Assembly (NCBI GenBank): GCA_944320815.1
Contig: CALUIZ010000002.1
Location: 1-64,000 of the forward strand
Source: an uncultured Phocaeicola sp.
Lineage (GTDB): Bacteria; Bacteroidota; Bacteroidia; Bacteroidales; Bacteroidaceae
Reading direction: 5' to 3'
DNA length: 64,000 bases
Positions 23,197-32,813 of the stretch are shown here, piece after piece. The stretch's first letter is position 1, and every line of letters starts with the position of its first letter. The notes under the pieces are model-generated. The model saw nothing but the letters and a program-made list of their open reading frames with translations. It had not been told where the DNA came from and searched no databases. A program made the position numbers and the translations under genes.

Positions 23197-25529
23197 TGTT
23201 TTTTCTTGGCTCTTGCATTTTTTGTCTTGCGCAGCTCCGCTTTCTGGTTCTGCAGTTCGATAACCTTGAAGCAGGCCGCAAGATTCAGGTCGGCAGGTTC
23301 CACACTTTCGGGTATCTTGTAATTCTTCTTCTGGTAAGCGATGTAAGGTCCATAGCGTCCGTTAAGAATCTGCATGTCCGGATTGTCCGGGAATGTCTTG
23401 ATGATTTTCTTGGCTTCAGCTTCTTTCTTCTCTTTCAGCAGGGCTTCCGCCTCTTCCATCGTGATAGTTATCGGATTCATTGTCTTGGGAATGGACACAT
23501 ATTGGTTGTCGTAGCGCACGTACGGACCGAACCTGCCTATTCCCACTGTCACGCTCTTTCCGTCGCGTTCCCCCAGTGTCCGCGGAAGTTTGAACAGGTC
23601 AAGTGCTTCTTCCAGTGTAATGGTTTCCAGCGAGTGCTCCTTGTTAAGCTGTGCGAAACGCGGCTTTTCTTCATCTTCCGATGAACCTATCTGTGCTACA
23701 GGGCCGAAGCGTCCGATTTTTACTGAAACAGGCTTTCCGCTCGCGGGGTCTGTGCCAAGCATGCGTTCGCCCACCTTGTGTTCGCTTTTTGTCGCCAGTG
23801 TCTTTTCGACATACGGGTGGAAATGCGCATAGAACGTTTCCATCATGTCTGTCCATGGCTTTTCTCCTTCGGCCACTTCGTCAAATTCTTTTTCCACGCT
23901 GGCCGTGAAGTTGTAGTCCATGATCTGAGGGAAATATTGTATCAGAAAGTCATTGACCACACATCCCACATCCGTAGGAATCAGTTTGGACTTTTCATTT
24001 CCTGTGGTCTCAGTCTGTATGTTTTCAGTGATGAGCCCGTCTGCCAGTTGCAGCACATGATACGGGCGTTTTACCCCTTCTTTATTTCCTTTTTCCACAT
24101 AGCCCCTTTGCTGGATGGTGGAGATGGTAGGCGCATAAGTGGACGGGCGTCCGATGCCCAGTTCCTCCAGTTTGCGCACCAGACTCGCTTCTGTGTAACG
24201 TGCGGGTGGCTGGCTGAATCGTTCGACGGCTGAAATTTCTTTTCTGGCCAGTGACTGCCCTTTTTCAAGTTTTGGCAGGAGGCGGCTTTCGTCTTCCTGT
24301 TCCGGGTCATCGTCATACGATTCTTTGTACACGCGGAGGAATCCGTCGAATATGATGGCTTCTCCCGTTGCGACAAACTCTTCGTCATTCCCGCTGATAG
24401 AGATGGTGGCCGTTGTCTTCTGCAGTTGTGCATCAGCCATCTGCGATGCCAGCGTGCGTTTCCAGATCAGTTCATAGAGACGCTTTTCCTGATTTGTCCC
24501 GTTGATGGTTTCATCCTGCATGTAAGTGGGGCGGATGGCTTCGTGGGCCTCCTGCGCACCTTTGGTCTTGGTGGCGAACTGTCGGGTCTGTACATATTCT
24601 TCACCCATGAGCGAGACAATGGTCTCACGGCTGGCGTTCAGTGCCAGTTCTGACAGGTTGACCGAGTCGGTACGCATATAAGTGATCAATCCGCCTTCGT
24701 ACAGCCTTTGGGCTATAGTCATGGTCTGGGCTACGGAATATCCCAGTTTCCGTGCGGCTTCCTGCTGTAGAGTGGAAGTGGTGAACGGAGGAGCCGGCGA
24801 TTTCTTTACCGGACGTGTGACAATATCCTTAATGGTGAACGATGCGCCCTCGCATGTTTCAAGGAAAGCCTGTGCCTCTTCTTTTGTCTTGAAGCGTTTT
24901 CCCAGCGTGGCACGGATTTCCGACCCTTTTTTGTCGGAAAAAAGAGCCGTCACCTTATAGGAAGCCTCGCTGACAAAGGCATTGATTTCACGCTCGCGCT
25001 CCACTATCAGCCGCACGGCAACCGACTGGACACGTCCGGCCGACAGTGCGGGCTTTATTTTTTTCCACAGCACAGGCGACAGTTCAAAGCCGACAATGCG
25101 GTCAAGCACTCGTCGGGCCTGCTGCGCATTGACCAGATTGATGTCGATGTTGCGCGGGTGTTCAATTGCCTTCAGAATGGCAGGCTTGGTGATTTCATGG
25201 AATACGATTCGCTTGGTCTTCTGTGGCTCAAGCTGCAGCACTTCATACAAATGCCATGATATAGCTTCTCCTTCTCGGTCCTCATCGGATGCGAGCCATA
25301 CCATGTCAGCCTTTTTCGCCTCGCTTTTCAGTTCGGTCACTATTTTTTTCTTGTCCTCCGGTATTTCGTAGATGGGTTTGAAATGGTCTTTTATATCTAT
25401 GCTGAACGCTTTCTGCTTCAGGTCACGGATATGTCCGTAGCTGGACAGCACCTTATACCCCTCTCCCAAAAACTTTTCGATTGTTTTGGCTTTCGCCGGA
25501 GATTCGACAATGACTAGGTTGTTTTGCAT
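23193..25529 (-). CDS. topA: DNA topoisomerase I
   Basis: 778 aa from ATG 25529; a frame extending to 25619 covers the promoter and is excluded. The TOPRIM domain opens with VIVESPAKAKTIEKFLGEGY, the catalytic Tyr is in GLITYMRTDSVNLS, and the C terminus has repeated Toprim_C modules (GRFGPVAQIG, GRFGPYVRYD, GRYGPYIAY) without the Cys4 zinc fingers of E. coli TopA, then a Lys-rich tail. It relaxes negative supercoils. First gene of the topA-aroK-speA-argB transcript. Confidence 0.95.
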   Translation of the reverse strand: MQNNLVIVESPAKAKTIEKFLGEGYKVLSSYGHIRDLKQKAFSIDIKDHFKPIYEIPEDKKKIVTELKSEAKKADMVWLASDEDREGEAISWHLYEVLQLEPQKTKRIVFHEITKPAILKAIEHPRNIDINLVNAQQARRVLDRIVGFELSPVLWKKIKPALSAGRVQSVAVRLIVEREREINAFVSEASYKVTALFSDKKGSEIRATLGKRFKTKEEAQAFLETCEGASFTIKDIVTRPVKKSPAPPFTTSTLQQEAARKLGYSVAQTMTIAQRLYEGGLITYMRTDSVNLSELALNASRETIVSLMGEEYVQTRQFATKTKGAQEAHEAIRPTYMQDETINGTNQEKRLYELIWKRTLASQMADAQLQKTTATISISGNDEEFVATGEAIIFDGFLRVYKESYDDDPEQEDESRLLPKLEKGQSLARKEISAVERFSQPPARYTEASLVRKLEELGIGRPSTYAPTISTIQQRGYVEKGNKEGVKRPYHVLQLADGLITENIQTETTGNEKSKLIPTDVGCVVNDFLIQYFPQIMDYNFTASVEKEFDEVAEGEKPWTDMMETFYAHFHPYVEKTLATKSEHKVGERMLGTDPASGKPVSVKIGRFGPVAQIGSSEDEEKPRFAQLNKEHSLETITLEEALDLFKLPRTLGERDGKSVTVGIGRFGPYVRYDNQYVSIPKTMNPITITMEEAEALLKEKKEAEAKKIIKTFPDNPDMQILNGRYGPYIAYQKKNYKIPESVEPADLNLAACFKVIELQNQKAELRKTKNARAKKKQ

Positions 25530-25560
25530 GATGTTCTGTATTCCGTTATGGTTTTCGGGA

Positions 25561-25568
25561 CAAATGTA
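25561..25568 (-). promoter_or_regulatory. topA promoter -7 box
   Basis: The minus strand reads TACATTTG, an exact TAnnTTTG, 32 bp upstream of the topA ATG. Confidence 0.65.
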
Positions 25569-25729
25569 GAAAAAAAACTTAGAATATGTGATAATAAACC
25601 GAAAATATGCGGAGAACAAAATGTGTTTGCCGGAATATGGTAAAATTGTATGTCCGGAGGTTTTCCTGATAATTTGTCAAACCGGCTGTTCCTGCAGACA
25701 GGACTGCATCCGGAAAGAATGTCATGATG

Positions 25730-25787
25730 TGGAAATGCGCGGATGCGTCAAACCGGCTGTCTGCCTTGACACATCCGCACATTTCCA
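25730..25787 (-). repeat. 22-bp hairpin between murF-alr and topA
   Basis: Arms 25730-25751 and 25766-25787 pair over 22 bp. The two plus-strand mismatches become G-U pairs in minus-strand RNA, so the element is fully paired in the sense transcript of the alr/topA direction. No T-run follows on the minus strand. A direct repeat GTCAAACCGGCTGT occurs at 25676 and 25748. Confidence 0.65.
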
Positions 25788-25822
25788 TGCCATCAGAAAA
25801 AAAGCATTTGTTTTATGTTTCT

Positions 25823-28288
25823 TCAGTCCTGATAATAGATACGTTTCACGCGGTTCGATACACCGGTCAGTATTTCATAGGGAATCGTGTCGAGAACGTC
25901 CGACAGCACGGTGACCGGAAGTTCGTTTCCGAAGATGATCGCTTTGTCACCTTCCTTGCAGTCGATGTCCGTCACGTCAATCATGCATACGTCCATGCAG
26001 ATATTCCCTACATAAGGAGCCTTTTTCCCATTGACCAGGCAGTAAGCGTGCCCGTTTCCCAAATGTCTGTTCAGGCCGTCGGCATATCCTATCGGAATGG
26101 CGGCGATACGCGAGTCGCGGTACAGTACCCCTTTGCGGCTGTAGCCCACCGTTTCGTCGGCCGCTACGTCGTGGATTTGCAGGATAGTTGTCTTCAGCGT
26201 GGTCACGTTGTGCAGAATCCGGTTGGTGAACGGGTCGATACCATACAGTCCGATGCCCAGACGGACCATGTCGAACTGTGCTTCCGGGTAACGCTCGATG
26301 CCTGCCGTGTTACAGATGTGCCGCAGAATCTTGTGCCTGAATCCTTCCTGCAACGCTTGTGAGGCTTTGTCGAACACTTCGATCTGCTGTTGCGTGAATG
26401 CGTCGAAACGTTCTGCGTCGCTGCCTACCAGATGAGAGAAGACAGACCGTGGGATGACGGCTGTCTGGCGGTGCAGACGTTCCACCAGTTGCGGGATTTC
26501 ATCGGGCGCAAATCCGAGACGGTGCATTCCCGTGTCAATTTTGATATGAATGGGGAAGTTGGTGACCCCTTCACGTTCGGCTGCCTTTATCAGCTCTTCC
26601 AGCAGATGAAAACTGTACACTTCCGGTTCCAGCCGATAGTCGAACATGGTCTTGAAGGCCGTGATTTCCGGGTTCATGATGATGATGGAGCTGTTGATTC
26701 CCGCCTTGCGCAGATCGGCCCCTTCATCTGCCACCGCCACGGCCAGATAGTCTACACGCTGGTCTTCGAGTGTCTTGGCTATTTCAAGCGAGCCTGCTCC
26801 GTATGCGGAGGCTTTGACCATGCACACTATCTTCGTGTCCGCCTTCAGTCTGTTGCGGTAATGGTTCAGGTTGTCAATCAGTGCGTTGAGATTGATCTCC
26901 AGAATGGTCTCGTGCACCTTCAGTTCCAGTCGGTCGGTGATTTCATCGAAATGAAAGGTCCGTGCCCCCTTGATCAGCACCACTTCGCCTTTCAACGTGT
27001 CCAGCAATCCCGATTCCAACAGTTCCGCGGTGGTACGGAAGAAATGCTTTTCGATGTCGAAGCGTGCGGATGAGGCTGAAATTTCTTCTCCCACTCCGAT
27101 GATGTGGCCCACTCCGCGGCTCTGCACCAGTTCAGCAATCTGTTTGTACAGTTGCTTGCTCGACTGGCCGCTCTCAAGCATGTCCGAGAGGATGAGAGTC
27201 CGCTTCCGTCCTTTGTCCTCCGTGCGGCGCGACATGAAGTCGAGCGCAATGTCAAGCGAGGCGAAGTCGGAGTTGTAGCTGTCGTTGATGAGCACGCAGT
27301 TGTTTTTCCCTTCCTTCACCTCCATACGCATGGCGACCGGTTCCAGATGCAGCATGCGTGCGGCGATGTCTTCGGGCGGTATCATCAGATAAAGTGCCGC
27401 CGCCAGGCAGTGCAGGGAGTTTTCGATGGACGCGTCGTCGATGAACGGGATGCGGTATTCCTTGAAGAATCCCAGATACCGGTATTTGATGGTGGTGCCG
27501 GTATCGTCTTTCAGTATTTTTTCGATGAAGAGCGGACGTTCCGGATCTTTTGCCGACCATGCGATTTCGCGCGCGGTAAAGAGCGATTTCATGACACAGC
27601 CGCTGATGAACTCGTCGTCTCCATTATAGATGATTACATCGCAGTCTTTGAACAACTGCAGTTTTTCCATGCACTTGTCCTGCAGGGTAGGGAAGTTTTC
27701 CTGATGCGCTCCCCCTATGTTGGTCAGTATGCCGATGGAAGGCTGTATGATAGGCTTCAGCGTTTCCATCTCGCCCATTTCGGAAATGCCCGCCTCAAAG
27801 ATTCCCACTTCCGTGTGCTCGCTCATCAGCCAGACGGAAAGCGGAACGCCGATTTGCGAATTGTAGCTTCGTGGCGAGCGCGTGACCACACGGCTGGGGG
27901 CGAGCAGCTGATACAGCCATTCTTTTACTACAGTTTTCCCATTGCTTCCGGTAATTCCGACCACAGGCACCTGAAACTTTTCACGGTGTCTGGCTGCCAG
28001 ACGCTGGAGTGCCTTCAGCGGGCTGGTCACTTTCAGAAAGTTGGTATGCTCGAAATGTTCCGCTCCGGCAGGCATTTCGCTGACCACGAAATTGCGCACT
28101 CCCCGACGGTAAAGGTCGGATATATATTTGTGACCGTCGTTACGCTTGGTTTTCAGCGCAAAAAATAAAGTCTCTTCAGGGAAACAGAGCGAACGGCTGT
28201 CGGTGAGTATCCAGTCGATGCTGGCGGGTGTGCCACCGATGCGCTCCGCTCCGGTGGCAGAGGCTATTTCTTCAATTGAGCTTGACAT
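25823..28288 (-). CDS. MurF-Alr fusion: D-Ala-D-Ala adding ligase / alanine racemase
   Basis: 821 aa, two enzymes. MurF half (1-455): Mur ligase with GSNGKT at 114-119, NIGGAHQENF and a C-terminal domain. Alanine racemase half (about 460-821): LEINLNALIDNLNHYR, PLP Lys K492 in MVKASAYGAG, and the second catalytic Tyr region GYSRKG. The first adds D-Ala-D-Ala to UDP-MurNAc-tripeptide; the second makes D-Ala. The fusion is characteristic of Bacteroidetes. Its ATG overlaps the GSCFA gene by 25 bp. Confidence 0.94.
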   Translation of the reverse strand: MSSSIEEIASATGAERIGGTPASIDWILTDSRSLCFPEETLFFALKTKRNDGHKYISDLYRRGVRNFVVSEMPAGAEHFEHTNFLKVTSPLKALQRLAARHREKFQVPVVGITGSNGKTVVKEWLYQLLAPSRVVTRSPRSYNSQIGVPLSVWLMSEHTEVGIFEAGISEMGEMETLKPIIQPSIGILTNIGGAHQENFPTLQDKCMEKLQLFKDCDVIIYNGDDEFISGCVMKSLFTAREIAWSAKDPERPLFIEKILKDDTGTTIKYRYLGFFKEYRIPFIDDASIENSLHCLAAALYLMIPPEDIAARMLHLEPVAMRMEVKEGKNNCVLINDSYNSDFASLDIALDFMSRRTEDKGRKRTLILSDMLESGQSSKQLYKQIAELVQSRGVGHIIGVGEEISASSARFDIEKHFFRTTAELLESGLLDTLKGEVVLIKGARTFHFDEITDRLELKVHETILEINLNALIDNLNHYRNRLKADTKIVCMVKASAYGAGSLEIAKTLEDQRVDYLAVAVADEGADLRKAGINSSIIIMNPEITAFKTMFDYRLEPEVYSFHLLEELIKAAEREGVTNFPIHIKIDTGMHRLGFAPDEIPQLVERLHRQTAVIPRSVFSHLVGSDAERFDAFTQQQIEVFDKASQALQEGFRHKILRHICNTAGIERYPEAQFDMVRLGIGLYGIDPFTNRILHNVTTLKTTILQIHDVAADETVGYSRKGVLYRDSRIAAIPIGYADGLNRHLGNGHAYCLVNGKKAPYVGNICMDVCMIDVTDIDCKEGDKAIIFGNELPVTVLSDVLDTIPYEILTGVSNRVKRIYYQD

Positions 28289-29250
28289 AATTGTTCTTCA
28301 TTTTGGGTGTCTAAGTACGGGAATTTTTTTTTCAGTTCCGTAATCTTTAACAGTATTTGACTTAAGAAAGTCCGGTAATTTTCAGATTCCGGGTTGAACG
28401 GGCGGTGTGCCAAGCCTTTCTTTATGCTGTCCCATTCCCGGATGAACAGGCGGGCACTGTCGGCGAAGAAGGCTTCGGAAAAGCGTTCCCAGATGTAACT
28501 GACGGCCAACTGGCTCGGATGAAGCATGTCATCGGCATAAAAACGATAGTCACGCAGCTCATCCATCATGATTTCATATGATGGGAAATAATGGCAGTAG
28601 GGGAAGCGTTGGCATAGTTTGTCGATGGCCAGCAACAATGTGGCCTTGCTGAGTTGGTTGCCGTGCATCCCGTCTCTGGCATGACGGATGGGGCTTACCG
28701 TGAACATCACCTGCAGGTCCGGCCTCTTTCCGTGCAACTCGTCCAATAACCTGGCATATTCGTTGACGATTTCGTCCGTCTCCAGCAGCCGGCGCGCAAA
28801 CATCCGCTCAGGCAGCTTGTGGCAGTTTCCTACAATCTGTCCGGTTTCTTTCCATGTGTAGACACGTGCCGTGCCCCAGGTGAACAGCAGCCAGTCGGTC
28901 TGCTCCAGATTGTCTTTCCCTTCCTTTATCCGGCAATTGATTGATTCGGCACATCTTTCCGGGTCGGCAGAGTCGAACGTGCTGTGATGCATCAGGCTGA
29001 ACCATACGTTCCCGGCGGAAAGCAGGTCGTCCGTAGTATAGCGTTTCCCGTTCATGATTTGTCTGACAGCTTCCGCGATGGACAACGGATTGTAGAGGAC
29101 ACCAAACGGGTTGATGTCGCACCGGAACTTGTTGCAGAGAAGCAGTTTTCCGATACTCTCTGCAAAACATGACCCCCATAGCATCAGCTTGTCCGAATGA
29201 CGGATTGAAGGGCGGCTGGGAGAGATTTCAACTTTAGTTCTGAATTCCAT
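28264..29250 (-). CDS. GSCFA domain protein
   Basis: 328 aa. The family signature LWGSCFAES occurs at about 25-33, followed by FGVLYNPLSI, and the later segment FTVSPIRHARDG resembles SGNH-hydrolase blocks; ADDMLHPSQ supplies the Asp-x-x-His pair. GSCFA proteins are SGNH-hydrolase-like with no settled substrate, and the linkage to murF-alr (overlapping genes) suggests a cell-wall esterase role. No signal peptide is evident. Confidence 0.88.
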   Translation of the reverse strand: MEFRTKVEISPSRPSIRHSDKLMLWGSCFAESIGKLLLCNKFRCDINPFGVLYNPLSIAEAVRQIMNGKRYTTDDLLSAGNVWFSLMHHSTFDSADPERCAESINCRIKEGKDNLEQTDWLLFTWGTARVYTWKETGQIVGNCHKLPERMFARRLLETDEIVNEYARLLDELHGKRPDLQVMFTVSPIRHARDGMHGNQLSKATLLLAIDKLCQRFPYCHYFPSYEIMMDELRDYRFYADDMLHPSQLAVSYIWERFSEAFFADSARLFIREWDSIKKGLAHRPFNPESENYRTFLSQILLKITELKKKFPYLDTQNEEQLCQAQLKK

Positions 29251-29267
29251 AGAGAGAAAATTTGCTG

Positions 29268-29275
29268 CAAATGTA
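29268..29275 (-). promoter_or_regulatory. Promoter -7 box for GSCFA-murF-alr
   Basis: The minus strand reads TACATTTG, matching TAnnTTTG, 18 bp before the GSCFA ATG. Confidence 0.55.
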
Positions 29276-29296
29276 AAACTTAATACATATTTATGT

Positions 29297-29304
29297 TATT
29301 TTTG
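29297..29304 (+). promoter_or_regulatory. Promoter -7 box for dxs
   Basis: TATTTTTG matches TAnnTTTG and leaves a leader of about 190 nt before dxs. Opposite in direction to the box at 29268-29275. The leader shows no clear riboswitch, in particular no recognisable thiamine-pyrophosphate element. Confidence 0.5.
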
Positions 29305-29501
29305 TGCGGTTAAAGTTTAATATGAATGTCTGCCATCTTCCGGCATCCGTACCGGTGCGCGGAAAACACCCGTTTGTTCTGGCTGGAACTGCCGCATGGT
29401 TTGGTCGGAACAGGCTGTTGTTTTCGTTGAAAGGCCGCGGTGCTTTTTCCATGAGACAACGGGCCGGGTACAGGCATTCCCAATGTATGATGAAAAGTTA
29501 G

Positions 29502-31409
29502 ATGGAACAGCAAACTTCGTATGAATTGTTGAAGAAGATAGACAGCCCCGATGACTTGCGGAGGTTGTCTGTCGAGGCGTTGCCCGAGGTCTGCGATGAG
29601 CTTAGGGATATGATTATCGATGAGCTGTCACACAATCCGGGGCATTTGGGCTCTAATTTGGGAGTCATAGAACTCACGGTTGCCATTCATTATATATTCA
29701 ATACTCCGTATGACCGGATAGTCTGGGATGTGGGACACCAGGCATACAGCCACAAGATACTGACGGGGCGGCGTGAACGTTTCGGTACCAACCGGAAACT
29801 GAACGGGCTTTGTCCGTTCCCTTCTCCGGCAGAAAGCGAATACGATACGTTTACCTGTGGCCATGCTTCCAATTCCATCTCGGTCGCGCTGGGAATGGCT
29901 GTGGCCGCCGCGAAGAAAAAAGAAGAGAACCGTCATGTGGTGGCTGTCATCGGCGACGGGTCAATGAGCGGAGGGCTGGCTTTTGAAGGATTGAACAATG
30001 TGTCTTCCATCCCCAACAATCTGTTGATCATCCTGAACGACAATAATATGGCAATCGACCGGAGCGTGGGGGGGATGAAACAGTATCTTCTTAATCTGCA
30101 CACTTCGGAAGGTTACAACCGTTTCCGGAAGATGCTGGCCCGGAAATTGTATAAATGGGGGATATTGAACGACGCGCGCAGCAAGAGTCTGCTCCGTTTC
30201 AACAACAGTCTGAAGTCGATGCTGATGCAGCAGCAGAATATTTTCGAGGGACTGAACATCCGTTACTTCGGGCCGGTGGACGGGCACGATGTCGGTTCGC
30301 TGGTGAGGGTGCTGAAGGAGATAAAGGACATGAAGGGTCCGAAGCTTCTGCATGTGCATACCCGCAAGGGAAAAGGATACAAGCCTGCCGAGGAGGCGGC
30401 TACCGTCTGGCACGCTCCCGGGCCGTTCGACAAAGAAACGGGAGAGCGGATAGTGAAGGACTCGGAAGGGCTTCCCCCTCTGTTTCAGGATGTGTTCGGC
30501 AACACTTTGTTGGAACTTGCCAGGCAGAATGACAGCATTGTCGGAGTCACTCCGGCCATGCCGACGGGATGTTCCATGAACATATTGATGAAGGAAATGC
30601 CCGACCGTGCGTTCGACGTGGGGATTGCCGAGGGACATGCCGTGACCTTTTCCGGAGGGATGGCTAAGGAAGGGCTGCTCCCGTTCTGTAACATCTATTC
30701 GTCGTTTATGCAGCGTGCGTATGACAATATAATTCACGATGTGGCGATACAGCGGCTGAACGTGGTGCTTTGTCTTGACCGTGCGGGACTGGTGGGTGAA
30801 GACGGGCCTACCCATCACGGGGTGTTTGATCTGGCATGTCTGCGTCCTGTCCCGAATCTGACAGTCGCTTCCCCTTACGACGAGCACGAACTGCGCAGGC
30901 TGATGTTTACGGCCCAGTTGCCGGATAAAGGTCCATTCGTAATCCGTTATCCCCGCGGACGCGGAGTGCGGGTTGACTGGAAATGTCCTCTGGAAGCGGT
31001 GGAAGTGGGCAAAGGCCGGAAGATGAAGGACGGGACAGACCTGGCAGTCGTTACGTTGGGACCGGTCGGCAATGTGGCTGAAAAGGCGATAGCCCGTGCC
31101 GAAAAGGCGACTTCATGCAGTGTTGCCCATTATGACCTGCGCTTCCTGAAGCCGCTGGACGAGGATATGCTTCATGAGATAGGGAAGACGTTTGCGCGGA
31201 TTCTCACGATAGAAGACGGTGTGCTGAAAGGAGGAATGGGCAGTGCGGTTCTTGAGTTCATGTCCGACCATGGCTATACCCCAGAAGTGAAGCGTCTGGG
31301 AATACCCGACTGTTTTGTGCAGCATGGGGCGGTGCAGGAACTGCATGCGATTTGCGGAATTGACGAGACGAACATATATCGAACGATAATTCAGTTGTTA
31401 GACAAATAA
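29502..31409 (+). CDS. dxs: 1-deoxy-D-xylulose-5-phosphate synthase
   Basis: 635 aa. The thiamine-diphosphate site GDGSMSGG, catalytic-side motifs [14 protein letters not shown] and EDGPTHHG, and the C-terminal transketolase domain are all present. It condenses pyruvate and glyceraldehyde 3-phosphate, the first step of the MEP isoprenoid pathway. The stop codon TAA overlaps the trkA ATG by one base (TAATG), so the two are co-translated. Confidence 0.96.
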   Translation: MEQQTSYELLKKIDSPDDLRRLSVEALPEVCDELRDMIIDELSHNPGHLGSNLGVIELTVAIHYIFNTPYDRIVWDVGHQAYSHKILTGRRERFGTNRKLNGLCPFPSPAESEYDTFTCGHASNSISVALGMAVAAAKKKEENRHVVAVIGDGSMSGGLAFEGLNNVSSIPNNLLIILNDNNMAIDRSVGGMKQYLLNLHTSEGYNRFRKMLARKLYKWGILNDARSKSLLRFNNSLKSMLMQQQNIFEGLNIRYFGPVDGHDVGSLVRVLKEIKDMKGPKLLHVHTRKGKGYKPAEEAATVWHAPGPFDKETGERIVKDSEGLPPLFQDVFGNTLLELARQNDSIVGVTPAMPTGCSMNILMKEMPDRAFDVGIAEGHAVTFSGGMAKEGLLPFCNIYSSFMQRAYDNIIHDVAIQRLNVVLCLDRAGLVGEDGPTHHGVFDLACLRPVPNLTVASPYDEHELRRLMFTAQLPDKGPFVIRYPRGRGVRVDWKCPLEAVEVGKGRKMKDGTDLAVVTLGPVGNVAEKAIARAEKATSCSVAHYDLRFLKPLDEDMLHEIGKTFARILTIEDGVLKGGMGSAVLEFMSDHGYTPEVKRLGIPDCFVQHGAVQELHAICGIDETNIYRTIIQLLDK

Positions 31410-32746
31410 TGAAGATAATTATAGCTGGAGCAGGGGCGGTAGGGACCCATCTTGCAAAACTTCTGTCCGACGAGAAGCAGGACATCATCCTGATGGACGA
31501 GGACGAAACCAGATTGAACGCACTGGGGGGGAATCTGGACTTGATGACAGTGAATCTGTCGCCTACATCCATCAACGGTTTGAAAGAGGCCGGAGTGGCG
31601 GGGGCTGACCTGTTCATCGGTGTCATGCCCGATGAAAGCAGAAACATGACCGCCTGTATGCTGGCCACCAGCATGGGGGCGAAGAAGACGGTGGCACGTA
31701 TTGATAACTATGAATATCTGCTGCCCAAGCACAAGGAGTTTTTTGCGAAGCTGGGCGTGCATTCGCTGATTTATCCGGAGATGCTTGCGGCCCGCGACAT
31801 TGTGGATGCTGTGAAGATGAGCTGGATACGTCAGTGGTGGGAGTTCGCAGGCGGTGCGCTGGTGCTGATCGGCACGAAGATGGGTGAGGCGGCGGAAATA
31901 TTGAATGTGCCGCTGCATGAGCTGGGAGGCAGGAACATTCCTTTCCATATCGTAGCAGTCAAGCGGGGAGCCGATACGATTATACCTCGCGGAGATGACA
32001 TGATAAAGCTGAATGACATCGTTTATTTCACCACGACCAAAAAGTACATACCTTATATCCGAAAAATCTCCGGAAAGGAGAATGAGGCGGACGTGCGGAA
32101 TGTGATGATTATGGGGGGGAGCAGGATTGCGGTGCGCACCTGCCAGTATATGCCCGACTATATGCGCATGAAGATTATCGAGAGCGACATCAACCGCTGC
32201 AACCGCCTGACTGAACTGGTCGATGACGGGGTGATGGTGATCAACGGTGACGGACGTGACATGGAGCTGCTGTTGGAGGAGGGCATCAGAAATACGGAAG
32301 CCTTTGTCGCGCTGACCGGCAATTCGGAGACCAATATTCTGGCTTGTCTGGCCGCCAAGCGTCTGGGAGTGACGAAAACGGTGGCGGAGGTGGAGAATGT
32401 GGACTATATCAGCATGGCGGAAAGTCTGGACATCGGGACGGTCATCAACAAGAAGTTCATTGCTGCAAGCCATATTTATCAGATGATGCTGGATGCCGAC
32501 GTGTCGAATGTGAAATGTCTGACTTTCGCGAACGCTGATGTGGCGGAATTTACGGTGAAAGCCGATTCTCGTGTCACGAAAGCTGCGGTAAAGGATCTCG
32601 GACTTCCGAAAGGGGCCACGATTGGCGGACTGATTCGTAACGGCGAAGGTGTGCTGGTGACAGGTAACACGATGATTCAGGAAGGCGACCATGTGGTAGT
32701 TTTCTGTCTGGGTATGATGATAAAGAAGCTGGAAAAATATTTTTGA
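31409..32746 (+). CDS. trkA: Trk potassium transport regulatory subunit TrkA
   Basis: 445 aa with two RCK modules: the first NAD-binding fold is KIIIAGAGAVGTHLAKLL, the second NVMIMGGSRIAVRTCQY, each followed by a TrkA_C domain. It gates the TrkH potassium channel in response to nucleotide. No trkH is adjacent in this window: the next gene encodes a lipoprotein. Confidence 0.94.
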   Translation: MKIIIAGAGAVGTHLAKLLSDEKQDIILMDEDETRLNALGGNLDLMTVNLSPTSINGLKEAGVAGADLFIGVMPDESRNMTACMLATSMGAKKTVARIDNYEYLLPKHKEFFAKLGVHSLIYPEMLAARDIVDAVKMSWIRQWWEFAGGALVLIGTKMGEAAEILNVPLHELGGRNIPFHIVAVKRGADTIIPRGDDMIKLNDIVYFTTTKKYIPYIRKISGKENEADVRNVMIMGGSRIAVRTCQYMPDYMRMKIIESDINRCNRLTELVDDGVMVINGDGRDMELLLEEGIRNTEAFVALTGNSETNILACLAAKRLGVTKTVAEVENVDYISMAESLDIGTVINKKFIAASHIYQMMLDADVSNVKCLTFANADVAEFTVKADSRVTKAAVKDLGLPKGATIGGLIRNGEGVLVTGNTMIQEGDHVVVFCLGMMIKKLEKYF

Positions 32747-32813
32747 GCGGATTTCTGTGCGTTTGCGGTGGACAGGGCCGTTGCTGTGCGTTTCTTGAAG
32801 AAAATGATTCTTT

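Noticed and set aside
29304..29501. A 65-aa frame ending directly before the dxs start
   Set aside because: It lies in the predicted leader, has no recognisable domain and an atypical composition; the adjacent stop and ATG could be chance.
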